Part shown: positions 36,403 to 45,686 of the stretch, in pieces
Position numbering within the stretch: position 1 is the stretch's first letter
Layout of the letters: every line of letters begins with the position of its first letter
NCBI RefSeq assembly: GCF_023897065.1
Contig: NZ_JAMHIV010000046.1
Span: 1-64,000 of the forward strand
Length of the DNA stretch: 64,000 nucleotides
From: Crossiella sp. SN42
GTDB lineage: Bacteria > Actinomycetota > Actinomycetes > Mycobacteriales > Pseudonocardiaceae
Direction: 5' to 3'
The notes under the pieces: generated by a model
Seen by the model: only the letters and a program-made list of their open reading frames with translations
Databases searched by the model: none
Told to the model about the DNA's origin: nothing
Position numbers and translations under genes: made by a program

Positions 36403-39400
36403 TCACTGCCGGTTCGGCGCTGAGCTCAGCGAACGCAGCAGCTGCTTCAGGTGCGCGCCGATCACCTCGACGTTGGGCGGGTCCAGCACCGAGAGGTGGT
36501 GGCCGGGCACCCGGACCACCTCCAGCGCCGGGGCGAACTCGTCCCAGCCCAGCGGGGCGTCGTCCCGGTCGAAGCGCGGGTCCTTCAGGCCGCCGGGGGT
36601 CTTGTCGGCGGCGCTGTAGAGCACCACCCGGCCGTCGTAGAGCTCCGGCTGGTAGCGCTCCAGGACCCTGGTGTCCAGGAACGAGGTGCGCTGGTGGTGC
36701 AGGATCGCGGTGCTCACCTCCACGTTGACCAGCTGGTGCGCGGTCATCTGCTCGATCAGCAGGTCGATCTGCTCCTCGTCGTCCAGCCGGGCCAGCACGT
36801 CGTACGGCAGCTCGATCCGCCTGCCGTAGCTGGCTTCCAGGAAGTCGGCGAAGCGGCGGAAGCGCAGCTCGGCCAGCCGCACCTCGTCCAGGCCCGCCGG
36901 TAGCGGCAGCGGGTTCAGCGAGTCGATCATCGCCACCAGCTCCACCTCCGCGCCGGCCGCGGTGAGCTGCTGGGCCACCTCGTAGGCCAGGAACCCGCCG
37001 AGGGACCAGCCGGCCAGCCGGTAGGGGCCGCTGGGCTGCACCGCGCGCACGTGGTCCAGGTAGCAGCCCGCCTTCTCCGGCAGCTCGCGCACGTGGTCCA
37101 CCCGGTCCAGGCCGTAGGCGGGCTGGTCGGGGTCGAGCAGGTCGACCAGCTGCCGGTAGACCGCGGTGTCGCCGCCGGCCGGGTGGAAGAAGAACAGCGG
37201 TGGCTGGCCGCCGTCCCTGCGCAGCACCCGCAGCGGCGACTGGCCGCTGCCGACCTCGCGCTCCCGCACCCAGCGGGCCATGCCCTCCACCGTGGGCACC
37301 GCGAACAGCTCGTCCACCCGCAGCACCCGGCCGCTGCGCTCGGCCAGCAGCCCGGCGATCCGCTCGGCCTGCACCGGGGTGCCACCGGCGGACTCGAAGG
37401 TCTCGGTGACCCCGACCGGGCGCAGCAGCACCTCCTGCCACACCGCGCTGACCAACCGTTCGGCCGCGTCCCTCGGCGGCACCCTGACCGGCTGCGCGGG
37501 ACCGGACTCCCTGGCCCCCAGCGAAAGTTCGCCGAACAGCCAGGTCTCCAGCTCGGCCAGGCTCGCGCCGCGCAGCAGCAGCGCGGTGGGCAGGGTGAGC
37601 CCGAAGTCGTGCTGCACCGCGTTCTTCACCCGGACCGCCAGCAGCGAGTCCAGGCCGAGCCCGGTCAGCGGCGACTCCGCGGGCAGCGACTCGGCGGCGA
37701 AGCCCATCAGCCCGGCCACCCTGGCCCGCAGCTGCCCGGCCGCGATCCGGCGGGCCTCCGCTGGGTCCACTGTGGACAGTGCTTCGACCCCGGGCCACTC
37801 GACCTCGGCGACCGGCGCGGCCGGGACCAGCTCGGCGAAGAACGGCGTCCTGGCCGCCTCCGGGAACAGCTCGGCCAGCGCCCGCACGTCCAGGCGCAGC
37901 ACGCCGGTGGCCGGGCGGCCGGAGGCCAGCACCGCCTCCAGCGCGGCCACACCCTGGTCCGGGGTGATCGCGGCGACCGCGCCGACCTCGCGCTGGGCGG
38001 CCAGGCCGACCTCAGCCCAGGTGCCCCAGTTGATGGTGGCCGCCACCTGGCCCTCGCCGCGGCGGCGGGCGGTGACCGCGTCCAGGTAGGCGTTCGCCGC
38101 GGCGTAGGCGGCCTGGCCCGGTGAGCCGAGCAGCGCGGCCGCGGAGGAGAAGCCGAGCCACCAGTCCAGTGGCAGCCCGCTGGTGGCCTCGTGCAGCCGC
38201 CAGGCGCCGTAGGCCTTGGGCCGCCACACCCGGCGCACGTTGTCCGCGTCCAGCCGGCCCAGCACCCGGTCGTCCAGCACCGCGGCCGCGTGCACCACAC
38301 CGCGCAGGCTGGACCCGTCCTGGGCCACCTCGACCAGCCGTTCGGCCACCCCGGGTTCGGCGATGTCCCCGGTGACCACCTCGACCACGGCACCAGCGGC
38401 GCGCAGCTCGGTGATCATCTGCCGGGCGGTGGTGCCGGGGTTGGACCGGCCGTTGAGCACCACCTTGCCCGCGCCCCGCTCCACCAGCCAGCTCGCCAGC
38501 ACCAGGCCGAGTCCGCCGAGTCCGCCGGTGACCACGTACGCGCCGCCGGAGCGCACCACCGGCGCCTCGGCCGGTTCGGGCAGGGTCGCCCGCCGCAGCC
38601 GGGCCGCGTACCGGACCCCGCCGCGCCAGGCCACCTCGTCCTCGGTGCCGCCGCCGAGCAGCTCGGCCAGCAGTTCGGCCACCGCCGCGGTGGCGTCCAC
38701 GTCCACCCAGCTGGCCCGCAGCGCGGGCTGCTCGAAGGCCAGCACCCTGGCCAGTCCGCGCAGCGCGGCCGCGGCCGGGCGCACCAGCTCCGCGCCCACC
38801 ACATCGGCCCCGCCCCCGCCGACCAGCCACAACCTCGGGGTCAGGCCGCGTTCGGCGACCGCGCCGACCACGGCGGAGGCGGCCACGGTCAGCCGCAGCG
38901 CCGCGTCCAGGCCCTCCGGACCGTCCGGATCCGGTTGCACCAGCACGATCCCGGCCGGCGCCGCCTGGTCCAGCACCTCGGCCAGCAGCTCGGCGGTGAT
39001 GTCCACAGTGGACAGCAGGATCGGGTGCCTGCCCGCGGCGGCGAGGCCGTCGGCCAGGTCGCAGACCAGCTTGTCGTCCTCGCCGATCACCAGCCAGGTC
39101 CCGCTGGTCTCGCCCACCGGGGCGGGCGGCAGATCCGCGCGCTGCCACACCGTTTCCAGCAGCAGCTCACCCAGCGGCACGGTCAGCTCGGTCCGGCGCA
39201 CCTTGCGCACGAACACGCCGTTGATCTCCAGCACCAGCCTGCCGTCCGGATCGCTGAGCTGGACGTCGGCCAGGATGCCGCCGCCCTCGCCGGAGACCCG
39301 GACCTGGCACAGGCCGCCCTGGCTGACCTCGCCGTAGACCCGCACCGCGCCGAACTCCATCGGCAGGTGCAGCTCGTTGTCCGCCACCGGCGGCAGCGCC

Positions 39401-42400
39401 GCGCCGAGCACCTGCAGGCAGGAGTCCAGCACCGCGGGGTGCGCGGCGAACCGCGAGTTCGGCGGGGCCTGCTCGGGCAGCACCACGCTGGCCGCGGCGG
39501 TGCCGTCGCCGGTGGCGTGCACCTCGGTCACCCCGGCGAAGGCCGGGCCGTGCTGCTGGCCGAGGGCGCGCAGCCGCCGGTACAGCTCGGCCCGCTCGAT
39601 TCCCGGGCCGGACAACAGGTCCGAGCCGTCGAAGGGCGCCAGCTTGGCCTCCGCCGGTTCGGCCGCGGCCACCTTGGCGGTGGCGTGCAGCGTCCAGCTG
39701 TCGTCCTCGGCCCGGCTGTAGATGTTGACCAGTCCGCGCAGCCCGCCGCCGGGGATCAGCACCGTGGTCAGCCCGGTGCGCGCGCCCAGCGCCAGCGGCC
39801 GGTGCAGCGCCACGTCGCTGGCCTGCACCTGCCCGACCGGCAGCCCGAAGGCCGCGCTGGCCGCGGACAGCGCGATCTCGGCGTAGGCCACGCCCGGCAG
39901 CACCGGCACGTCGTCCACCCGGTGGTCGGTCAGCCAGGGCAGCGCCTCCAGCCCGACCTCGGCCGACCACAGGTGCCTGCCGTCCTCCGGCAGCTCCAGG
40001 TGCGTGCCCAGCAACGGATGTCCGGCGGTGGCGCCACCGCGGCGGCGGCTCGGCGCGACCCAGTACGGCTGGTGCCGCCAGGGCGTGGTGGGCAGTTCGG
40101 CGAACCCGGCCCCGGCCTTGGGCAGCGGATGCCCGGCCAGGCGCAGCCTGCCCAGCTCGTGCCGCAGCTGCCTGCGTTCCGGCTCCTGGCGGCGCAGGCT
40201 GGCCAGCACCACCGGATCGGCCTCCTCGGCCCGCGCGGTCTCGGTGATCGCCTGGGCCAGCACCGGGTGCGGGGCGATCTCCAGGAACACGCCGAACCCG
40301 TCGGCCAGCGCGCGGGAGACCGCCTCGGCGAAGCGCACCGGCTGCCGCAGGTTGGCCACCCAGTAGCCGGAGTCGAACCTCGGCTGCTCGGACACCGTGC
40401 TGTAGAAGGGGATCTCCGGCTTGCGGCCGCGCAGTCCGCGCAGCTCGGCGGCCAGCGCGGGCAGCACCGGCTCGACCAGGGCGGAGTGGCTGGCCACGTC
40501 CACCTTGACCAGCCGGGCCATCCGCCCGCTCGCCTCCACCCGGGCCACCAGCTCGGCCACCGCCTCGGCCGGTCCGGCGACCACGGTCTGGCCGGGCGCG
40601 TTCCGCACCGCGATGTCCACATCGGACAGTCCGGCGGCCAGCTCGGGCAGCTCGTCCGCGCGCAGCTCCAGCGCGGCCATCACCCCCGGCTGAGCCAGCT
40701 CCGCGGCCAGCCGGGACCGCGCGGTGACCACCCGCACCCCGTCGGCCAGTGACAGCGCGCCGCTCACCACGGCCGCGGCCACCTCGCCCACCGAGTGCCC
40801 GATCACCGCGTCCGGCCGCACCCCGGCGGCACGCCACAGCTCGGCCAGGGCCACCTGCACCGCGAACAGCGTCGGCTGTACCACGGCGAACCCGTTCAGC
40901 TCGGCCTTGGCCGACAACAGCTCCAGCGGCGAGAACCCGGCCGCCGCGCGCACCAGTTCGTCCACTTCGGACAGCGCCTCGGCGAACACCGGCTCGGTGG
41001 CCAGCAGCTCCGCGCCCATGCCCGCCCACTGCGAGCCGTGCCCGGAGAACACCCACACCACCCCGGAACCGAGCCGGTCGCCCCGGCTCACCGCGATGTT
41101 CGGCGCGACCCGGCCAGCGGCCAACGTGCGCAAGCCTTCCAGCAGCTCGGCCTTGTTCTCGGCGGTGACCAGCGCCCGGCTCGGCCCGGCGAACCGCCGG
41201 TGCAGCGCGTCGCGGACCGCGCCGAGATCGGTCTGCGCGGTGGCCAGCCACTCGGCCAGCCGGCCCGCGCTGTCCCGGATTCGTTCTGGAGAGGGGCCGG
41301 ACAACAGGTAGCCATCCGGCCCCTCCACCGTCGAAACAGAGGCAGTCGCGGCTACCTCCTCGACGATCACGTGCGCGTTGGTGCCGCCGAACCCGAAACC
41401 GGAGACTCCGGCGCGGGCCGGGCGGTCCTGACGCGGCCACGGCTGGGACTCGGCGGCCACCGCCAGTCCAAGCCGGTCGAACGGGATGTGCGGGTTGGGC
41501 TCGGTGAAGTGCAGGCTGGCCGGGATGGCGTCGTGGGCCAGCGACAGCACCACCTTGATCAGCCCGGTGATGCCGGCCGCGGCCTCCAGGTGACCCACGT
41601 TGGTCTTCACCGACCCGATCAGCAGCGGCGCGCCGGGCTCGCGGTCCGCGCCGAGCACCGCGCCCAGCGAACCGGCCTCGATCGGATCGCCGAGCAGCGT
41701 GCCGGTGCCGTGTGCCTCCACGTAGTCCACTTCGGACGGTGCGATGCCCGCGTTGGCGTAAGCCGTGCGCAGCAAGGCTTCCTGGGCCTCCGGGTTGGGT
41801 GCGGTGATGCCGTTGGACCGGCCGTCGGAGTTGACCGCCGACCCGCGCAGCACCGCGAGCACCCGGTCCCCGTCCCGCCGGGCGTCGGCCAAGCGCTTGA
41901 GCACCACCACGCCCGCGCCCTCGGCCCGGACCATGCCGTTGGCCGCGGCGTCGAAGGCCCGGCACCGGCCATCTGGCGAGGTGACGCCCATCTGGTCGAA
42001 GTTGACCGTGACACCGGGGCCCAGCAACAGGTTCACGCCGCCGGCCAGGGCCACCTCGCTCTCCCCGGCGCGCAGGCTCTGCATGGCCAGGTGCACCGCG
42101 ACCAGCGAGGAGGAGCAGGCGCTGTCCACCGCCACACTCGGCCCACGCAGGTCCAGCACGTAGGAGAGCCGGTTGGCCGCGATGCTCAGCGCCGCGCCGG
42201 TGCCGCTCCAGGCGTCGATCCGCTCGGCCTCGCTGATCGCCAGCTGCCCGTACTCGTTGCCGCTGATCCCGACGAACACCCCGGTCCGGCTGCCGCGCAG
42301 CCCGGCGGGCGCGATCCCGGCGTGCTCCAGGGCTTCCCAGCTGACCTCCAGCAGCAGTCGTTGCTGCGGGTCCATGCCGGCCGCCTCGCGCGGGCTGATG

Positions 42401-42921
42401 CCGAAGAAGTCGGCGTCGAAGCCGGTGATGTCGTCCAGGTAGCCGCCCCAGCGGGTGGTGCGGGCCAGCACCTCGGCCGCCTCCGGCGAACCGGCGTGCC
42501 CGGCCCAGCGCTGCTCGGGCACCTCGGAGATGACCTCACGGCCGCTGGAAAGCAGGTCCCAGAAGGCTTCCGGGCCGTCGACCCCGCCGGGCAGGCGGCA
42601 GCCGAGGCCGACCACCGCGATCGGCTCGGTGGCTTGCGGGGCCGCTGACGCCGCGGGCGGGACGGCGTCAGCGGCCCGTGGCGCGGCCCCATCGAGCAGG
42701 GCCGCGCTGATTCCGGCGATCGTCGGGTGCTCCCAGACCAGCGTCGCCGGAAGACTGCGGTCGAGGTGGTCCTCCAGCTGACCGGACAGCGCCACCGCGT
42801 CCCGCGAGGACAGCCCGTAGCTGTCCAGCGGCTGGTGCACGTCGATCTCCTCCGGCGTGCGGCCGACGGTCTCGGCCACCCGGCGCAGCAGCCAGTCCTG
42901 GAGTTGTTGCCTGGTGGTCAT
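36403..42921 (-). CDS. Single-module type I polyketide synthase ACP-KS-AT-DH-KR-ACP-(dead carrier)-TE
   Basis: 2172 aa from ATG 42921, overlapping the FAAL stop (ATGA). Domains by approximate residue: N-terminal ACP (YGLSS, Ser39); KS from ~99 (DSACSSS ~267, EAHGTGT, TNVGH); AT (GHSVGE ~709, VASHS ~810, a methylmalonyl-type motif); DH (LTDHRVDDVPVLPG ~1000, HPAVLDSCLQ ~1164); KR (VTGGLGGLGL ~1467, LDD motif, Tyr ~1608); ACP (GLDSL ~1757); PCP-like domain with GGTP instead of GGxS (~1848); TE (GWSLGG ~1973, GHH ~2140). No ER is seen. Predicted: a FAAL-activated acyl chain is loaded on the first ACP, extended once with a 2-methyl branch, reduced, dehydrated and released by TE. Confidence 0.9.
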   Translation of the reverse strand: MTTRQQLQDWLLRRVAETVGRTPEEIDVHQPLDSYGLSSRDAVALSGQLEDHLDRSLPATLVWEHPTIAGISAALLDGAAPRAADAVPPAASAAPQATEPIAVVGLGCRLPGGVDGPEAFWDLLSSGREVISEVPEQRWAGHAGSPEAAEVLARTTRWGGYLDDITGFDADFFGISPREAAGMDPQQRLLLEVSWEALEHAGIAPAGLRGSRTGVFVGISGNEYGQLAISEAERIDAWSGTGAALSIAANRLSYVLDLRGPSVAVDSACSSSLVAVHLAMQSLRAGESEVALAGGVNLLLGPGVTVNFDQMGVTSPDGRCRAFDAAANGMVRAEGAGVVVLKRLADARRDGDRVLAVLRGSAVNSDGRSNGITAPNPEAQEALLRTAYANAGIAPSEVDYVEAHGTGTLLGDPIEAGSLGAVLGADREPGAPLLIGSVKTNVGHLEAAAGITGLIKVVLSLAHDAIPASLHFTEPNPHIPFDRLGLAVAAESQPWPRQDRPARAGVSGFGFGGTNAHVIVEEVAATASVSTVEGPDGYLLSGPSPERIRDSAGRLAEWLATAQTDLGAVRDALHRRFAGPSRALVTAENKAELLEGLRTLAAGRVAPNIAVSRGDRLGSGVVWVFSGHGSQWAGMGAELLATEPVFAEALSEVDELVRAAAGFSPLELLSAKAELNGFAVVQPTLFAVQVALAELWRAAGVRPDAVIGHSVGEVAAAVVSGALSLADGVRVVTARSRLAAELAQPGVMAALELRADELPELAAGLSDVDIAVRNAPGQTVVAGPAEAVAELVARVEASGRMARLVKVDVASHSALVEPVLPALAAELRGLRGRKPEIPFYSTVSEQPRFDSGYWVANLRQPVRFAEAVSRALADGFGVFLEIAPHPVLAQAITETARAEEADPVVLASLRRQEPERRQLRHELGRLRLAGHPLPKAGAGFAELPTTPWRHQPYWVAPSRRRGGATAGHPLLGTHLELPEDGRHLWSAEVGLEALPWLTDHRVDDVPVLPGVAYAEIALSAASAAFGLPVGQVQASDVALHRPLALGARTGLTTVLIPGGGLRGLVNIYSRAEDDSWTLHATAKVAAAEPAEAKLAPFDGSDLLSGPGIERAELYRRLRALGQQHGPAFAGVTEVHATGDGTAAASVVLPEQAPPNSRFAAHPAVLDSCLQVLGAALPPVADNELHLPMEFGAVRVYGEVSQGGLCQVRVSGEGGGILADVQLSDPDGRLVLEINGVFVRKVRRTELTVPLGELLLETVWQRADLPPAPVGETSGTWLVIGEDDKLVCDLADGLAAAGRHPILLSTVDITAELLAEVLDQAAPAGIVLVQPDPDGPEGLDAALRLTVAASAVVGAVAERGLTPRLWLVGGGGADVVGAELVRPAAAALRGLARVLAFEQPALRASWVDVDATAAVAELLAELLGGGTEDEVAWRGGVRYAARLRRATLPEPAEAPVVRSGGAYVVTGGLGGLGLVLASWLVERGAGKVVLNGRSNPGTTARQMITELRAAGAVVEVVTGDIAEPGVAERLVEVAQDGSSLRGVVHAAAVLDDRVLGRLDADNVRRVWRPKAYGAWRLHEATSGLPLDWWLGFSSAAALLGSPGQAAYAAANAYLDAVTARRRGEGQVAATINWGTWAEVGLAAQREVGAVAAITPDQGVAALEAVLASGRPATGVLRLDVRALAELFPEAARTPFFAELVPAAPVAEVEWPGVEALSTVDPAEARRIAAGQLRARVAGLMGFAAESLPAESPLTGLGLDSLLAVRVKNAVQHDFGLTLPTALLLRGASLAELETWLFGELSLGARESGPAQPVRVPPRDAAERLVSAVWQEVLLRPVGVTETFESAGGTPVQAERIAGLLAERSGRVLRVDELFAVPTVEGMARWVREREVGSGQSPLRVLRRDGGQPPLFFFHPAGGDTAVYRQLVDLLDPDQPAYGLDRVDHVRELPEKAGCYLDHVRAVQPSGPYRLAGWSLGGFLAYEVAQQLTAAGAEVELVAMIDSLNPLPLPAGLDEVRLAELRFRRFADFLEASYGRRIELPYDVLARLDDEEQIDLLIEQMTAHQLVNVEVSTAILHHQRTSFLDTRVLERYQPELYDGRVVLYSAADKTPGGLKDPRFDRDDAPLGWDEFAPALEVVRVPGHHLSVLDPPNVEVIGAHLKQLLRSLSSAPNRQ

Positions 42922-44672
42922 AGCAGCTCTCCGTATGCCCCGCTGAGGTACTGGTCCCTGGTCGCGCCGCGGGCGATCTTGCCGCTGGAGGTGCGCCGCA
43001 CCTTGCCGGGCGGCACCAGCCGGAAGTCGGCCAGCCGCAGGTCGTGGTGGGCCGAGACGGCCTGGCGCACCGCTAGGGCGACCGCGGCCGGGTCCCGGTC
43101 CGGCTCCGGCACGTGCCGGGAGTACTCGGCGATCACCACCACGCGCTCGTCCGCGCCCTCGGTGAGCGCGAAGGCGGCCACGTAGTCCCGCCGGACCGCG
43201 GGGTGCGCCTCGTGCACGGTGCCCTCGATGTCCTGCGGGTAGTGGTTCTTGCCGTCGATGATGATCAGGTCCTTGGCCCGGCCGGTGATGAACAGCTCGC
43301 CCTGGTGCAGCGCGCCCAGGTCGCCGGTGCGCAGCCAGCCGCGTTCCGGGGCCGAGTCCGGGCCGCTGGTCAGGTGGCCGTCGAAGTCCTGTGCGGACTC
43401 CTCGGGTTTCTGCCAGTAGCCGTCGGCCACGTTCGGCCCGTGCACCCACACCTCGCCGACCGCGCCCTCGGGCAGCGCCGCGCCGGTGGCCGGGTCGACC
43501 ACCAGCACCCGCAACGCGATGCCGGTGCCCGCGCCGACCAGTTCGAGTGCGGTGTCCGAAGTGGACGGTGTCAGCCTGCCCGCGCTGAGCTCGGCCCGGT
43601 CAACCTTGAGCACGGTTGGTCCGGCGGCTCCGGTGGCGGTGACGTACACGGTGGCCTCGGCCAGGCCGTAGGACGGGCGGTGCGCCTCGGGGGCCAGTCC
43701 GGCCGGGCCGAAGGCGGCGTTGAACCGCTCGATCGTCTTGGCCCGCACCGGCTCGCTGCCGTTGATCATGATCTTGACCCTGGACAGGTTCACAGTGGAC
43801 TTGAACTCGTCACTGGTGCGCGCGACGGCGTAGTCGTAGGCGAAGTTCGGCGCCGCGGTCAGCGTGTTCGGGTGCGCGGCCAGCTGGCGCAGCCAGCGCT
43901 CCGGCCGCTGCAGGAAGGCGAACGGGGTGCAGAACACCGAGTGCGCGCCCAGCAGCACCGGCACCGCGAGCATCGACATCAGGCCCATGTCGTGGAAGAA
44001 CGGGATCCAGCCGGAGCAGGTGTAACCGGCGTCCATGCCGTAGGCCGCGGCGATCTGCGCGGAGTTCACCACCAGGTTCCGGTGCGTGATCACCGCGCCG
44101 CTGGGCGCCCTGGTGGAGCCGGAGGTGTACTGGAGGTAGGCCGGGTCGTCCATGGACACCAGCGCGGGCCGGAAACCCGCCGCCGCCGACGGATCCACCT
44201 TGTCCACCGCGAGCACCTGCTTCGGGCTGGGCGCCAGCTCGCCGTCGAGCAGCTTGCGCACCTGCGGCAACGCGTTCTCCGTGGCCAGCCACACCTCGGG
44301 ATCGCAGTCGGCCAGCGCGCCGACCAGCCGGGACCCGTGCAGGCTCACCTCGGGCGCGAACAGCGGCACGCCGATCACGCCCGCGTACAGGCAGCCCAGG
44401 AACGCGACCACGTAGTTGAGGTCGTGCGGGGTCAGGATGGCCACCCTGGCTCCCGGCGCGGTGGTCTGGCGCAGCTGCCCGGCCAGCGCGCGGGCCCGCA
44501 GGTCCAGCTCGCGCCAGGTCAGCGTGTGCTCGATCCCGGCCCGGTCCTCGTTGTAGTCGACGAAGGTGAATGCCGGGCGGTCGCTGTTCGCGTTTCGGTG
44601 CAGAAAACCGGTGAGCGGCATCGACCCGGTGAAGTCGTGCTGTGCCGGCACGGCGAATTCGATGTGGTTCAT
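42918..44672 (-). CDS. Fatty acyl-AMP ligase (FadD32-like FAAL)
   Basis: 584 aa from ATG 44672. Adenylate-forming enzyme with YTSGSTRAPSGAVITHRN (~160-178), GWIPFFHDMGLM, NGSEPVRAKTIERF, RPSYGLAEATVYV, RTGDLG and the C-terminal GKNHYPQDIE and TSSGKIAR. The DMGL segment, NGSEP and the substrate-pocket layout are typical of FAALs that hand acyl-AMP to a carrier protein rather than to CoA. It is coupled to the PKS and should load its N-terminal ACP, as FadD32 does for Pks13. Confidence 0.9.
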   Translation of the reverse strand: MNHIEFAVPAQHDFTGSMPLTGFLHRNANSDRPAFTFVDYNEDRAGIEHTLTWRELDLRARALAGQLRQTTAPGARVAILTPHDLNYVVAFLGCLYAGVIGVPLFAPEVSLHGSRLVGALADCDPEVWLATENALPQVRKLLDGELAPSPKQVLAVDKVDPSAAAGFRPALVSMDDPAYLQYTSGSTRAPSGAVITHRNLVVNSAQIAAAYGMDAGYTCSGWIPFFHDMGLMSMLAVPVLLGAHSVFCTPFAFLQRPERWLRQLAAHPNTLTAAPNFAYDYAVARTSDEFKSTVNLSRVKIMINGSEPVRAKTIERFNAAFGPAGLAPEAHRPSYGLAEATVYVTATGAAGPTVLKVDRAELSAGRLTPSTSDTALELVGAGTGIALRVLVVDPATGAALPEGAVGEVWVHGPNVADGYWQKPEESAQDFDGHLTSGPDSAPERGWLRTGDLGALHQGELFITGRAKDLIIIDGKNHYPQDIEGTVHEAHPAVRRDYVAAFALTEGADERVVVIAEYSRHVPEPDRDPAAVALAVRQAVSAHHDLRLADFRLVPPGKVRRTSSGKIARGATRDQYLSGAYGELL

Positions 44673-44776
44673 CGGAGAGTCACCCTTTTCGGGGAAGGGA
44701 GCTGAGGGAGCGGCCGTGCGTCGTCGAATGGCCGGTGTGAATCCATTGTCGAACGGATCGTTAGGAATGCAACCTC

Positions 44777-44796
44777 CCTGGGTATGTGAACCCAGG
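44777..44796. promoter_or_regulatory. Inverted repeat between esterase and FAAL genes
   Basis: CCTGGG-N8-CCCAGG, perfect arms, in the 137-bp gap that should hold the FAAL-PKS promoter. It could be an operator or a weak terminator of the esterase gene. Nothing else is evident in this gap. Confidence 0.4.
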
Positions 44797-44809
44797 CACG
44801 TGCCAGACC

Positions 44810-45652
44810 CTACTTTCGTAGTGCCGAGAGCAGAAAAGGAAAGGTAGTGTTCAGTTCGCGCCGCCAATAAGGCCAGGTGTGCGTGCCCGCATAGGCGTGC
44901 AGGCTCACCGGAATGCCCAGCTGCCCCAGTCGCGCGGCCAGGTCGAGCGTGCCGGGGCCGATGATCCACTCCAGCACCGAGCCGCCGGAGAACCGCCGGT
45001 CCAGCGGGCCGCGCCGCCCGTCGCCGGTGGACAGGTGCAGCGGGGTGCCGCGCAGCGCCTCGGCGTTGCGGTAGGGGTCCTCGGCCAGCCAGTGCGCCCG
45101 CGACGCCCACAGTGAGCTGGCCTTTTCCCCTTCCCGGCGGAGCATCGCGCGGGCGAAGGCCGGCATGCCGCGGCGGGTGGTGTGCAGCAGACCGCTGAAG
45201 GAGGCGACCGCGCGGAAGAAGCCGGGATGCCGCTGCGCGCCGCGCAGCACGCCGTAGCCGCCCATCGAGACCCCGGCCCCGGCCCGGACGTCACTGGCCC
45301 GGTAATGCTTTTCCAGCAGCTCGGGAACTTCACTGAAAACGAATTCATCCCAGTGTGGGATCGTTCCCACGTGATCCGGCGCCAGCCAGTCGCTGTACAG
45401 CCCGACCCGGCCGCCCGGCGGCATCACGACCAGAATCCCGGCCTCGTCGGCCAAGTGAAGGATATCTGTCCAGCGGAGCCAGCAGGTATGGTCATCGCCC
45501 GCGCCGTGCAACAGGTACAGCGTCGGCCAGCCCTGTTTGCTTTCGCGCCACTGCCGGGGAACCAGAAGTGTGAGTTCGGCCTCCCGGCGTAACGCGGAAG
45601 ATTTCACCTGGATGTCAACCACGCGGTCGTCGCGCCAGCGTTCACTGTGCAT
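44810..45652 (-). CDS. Antigen-85-fold esterase, apparently cytosolic
   Basis: 280 aa, ATG. Alpha/beta hydrolase of the esterase-D/mycolyltransferase family: LYLLHGAGDDHTCW (oxyanion), nucleophile in GVSMGGYG (~128), and His in GTHTWPYW, close to the SWPYW-type end of Ag85. Unlike Ag85 there is no signal peptide. It is placed between the FAAL-PKS genes and divergent exporters. It may release or transfer the PKS product (inference). True mycolyl transfer is unlikely for a cytosolic protein. Confidence 0.8.
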   Translation of the reverse strand: MHSERWRDDRVVDIQVKSSALRREAELTLLVPRQWRESKQGWPTLYLLHGAGDDHTCWLRWTDILHLADEAGILVVMPPGGRVGLYSDWLAPDHVGTIPHWDEFVFSEVPELLEKHYRASDVRAGAGVSMGGYGVLRGAQRHPGFFRAVASFSGLLHTTRRGMPAFARAMLRREGEKASSLWASRAHWLAEDPYRNAEALRGTPLHLSTGDGRRGPLDRRFSGGSVLEWIIGPGTLDLAARLGQLGIPVSLHAYAGTHTWPYWRRELNTTFPFLLSALRK

Positions 45653-45686
45653 ACGAGAAGCCTCAATTCGACGTTAGTGGGAATTC

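Noticed and set aside
38191-40752. Long antisense frames across the PKS
   Set aside because: They mirror AT, DH and KR domains on the other strand and have no motifs or SD of their own.
36403-42921. True Pks13 mycolate condensase
   Set aside because: Pks13 lacks DH and KR domains, which are both present here with intact key residues, and the AT motif is methylmalonyl-type.
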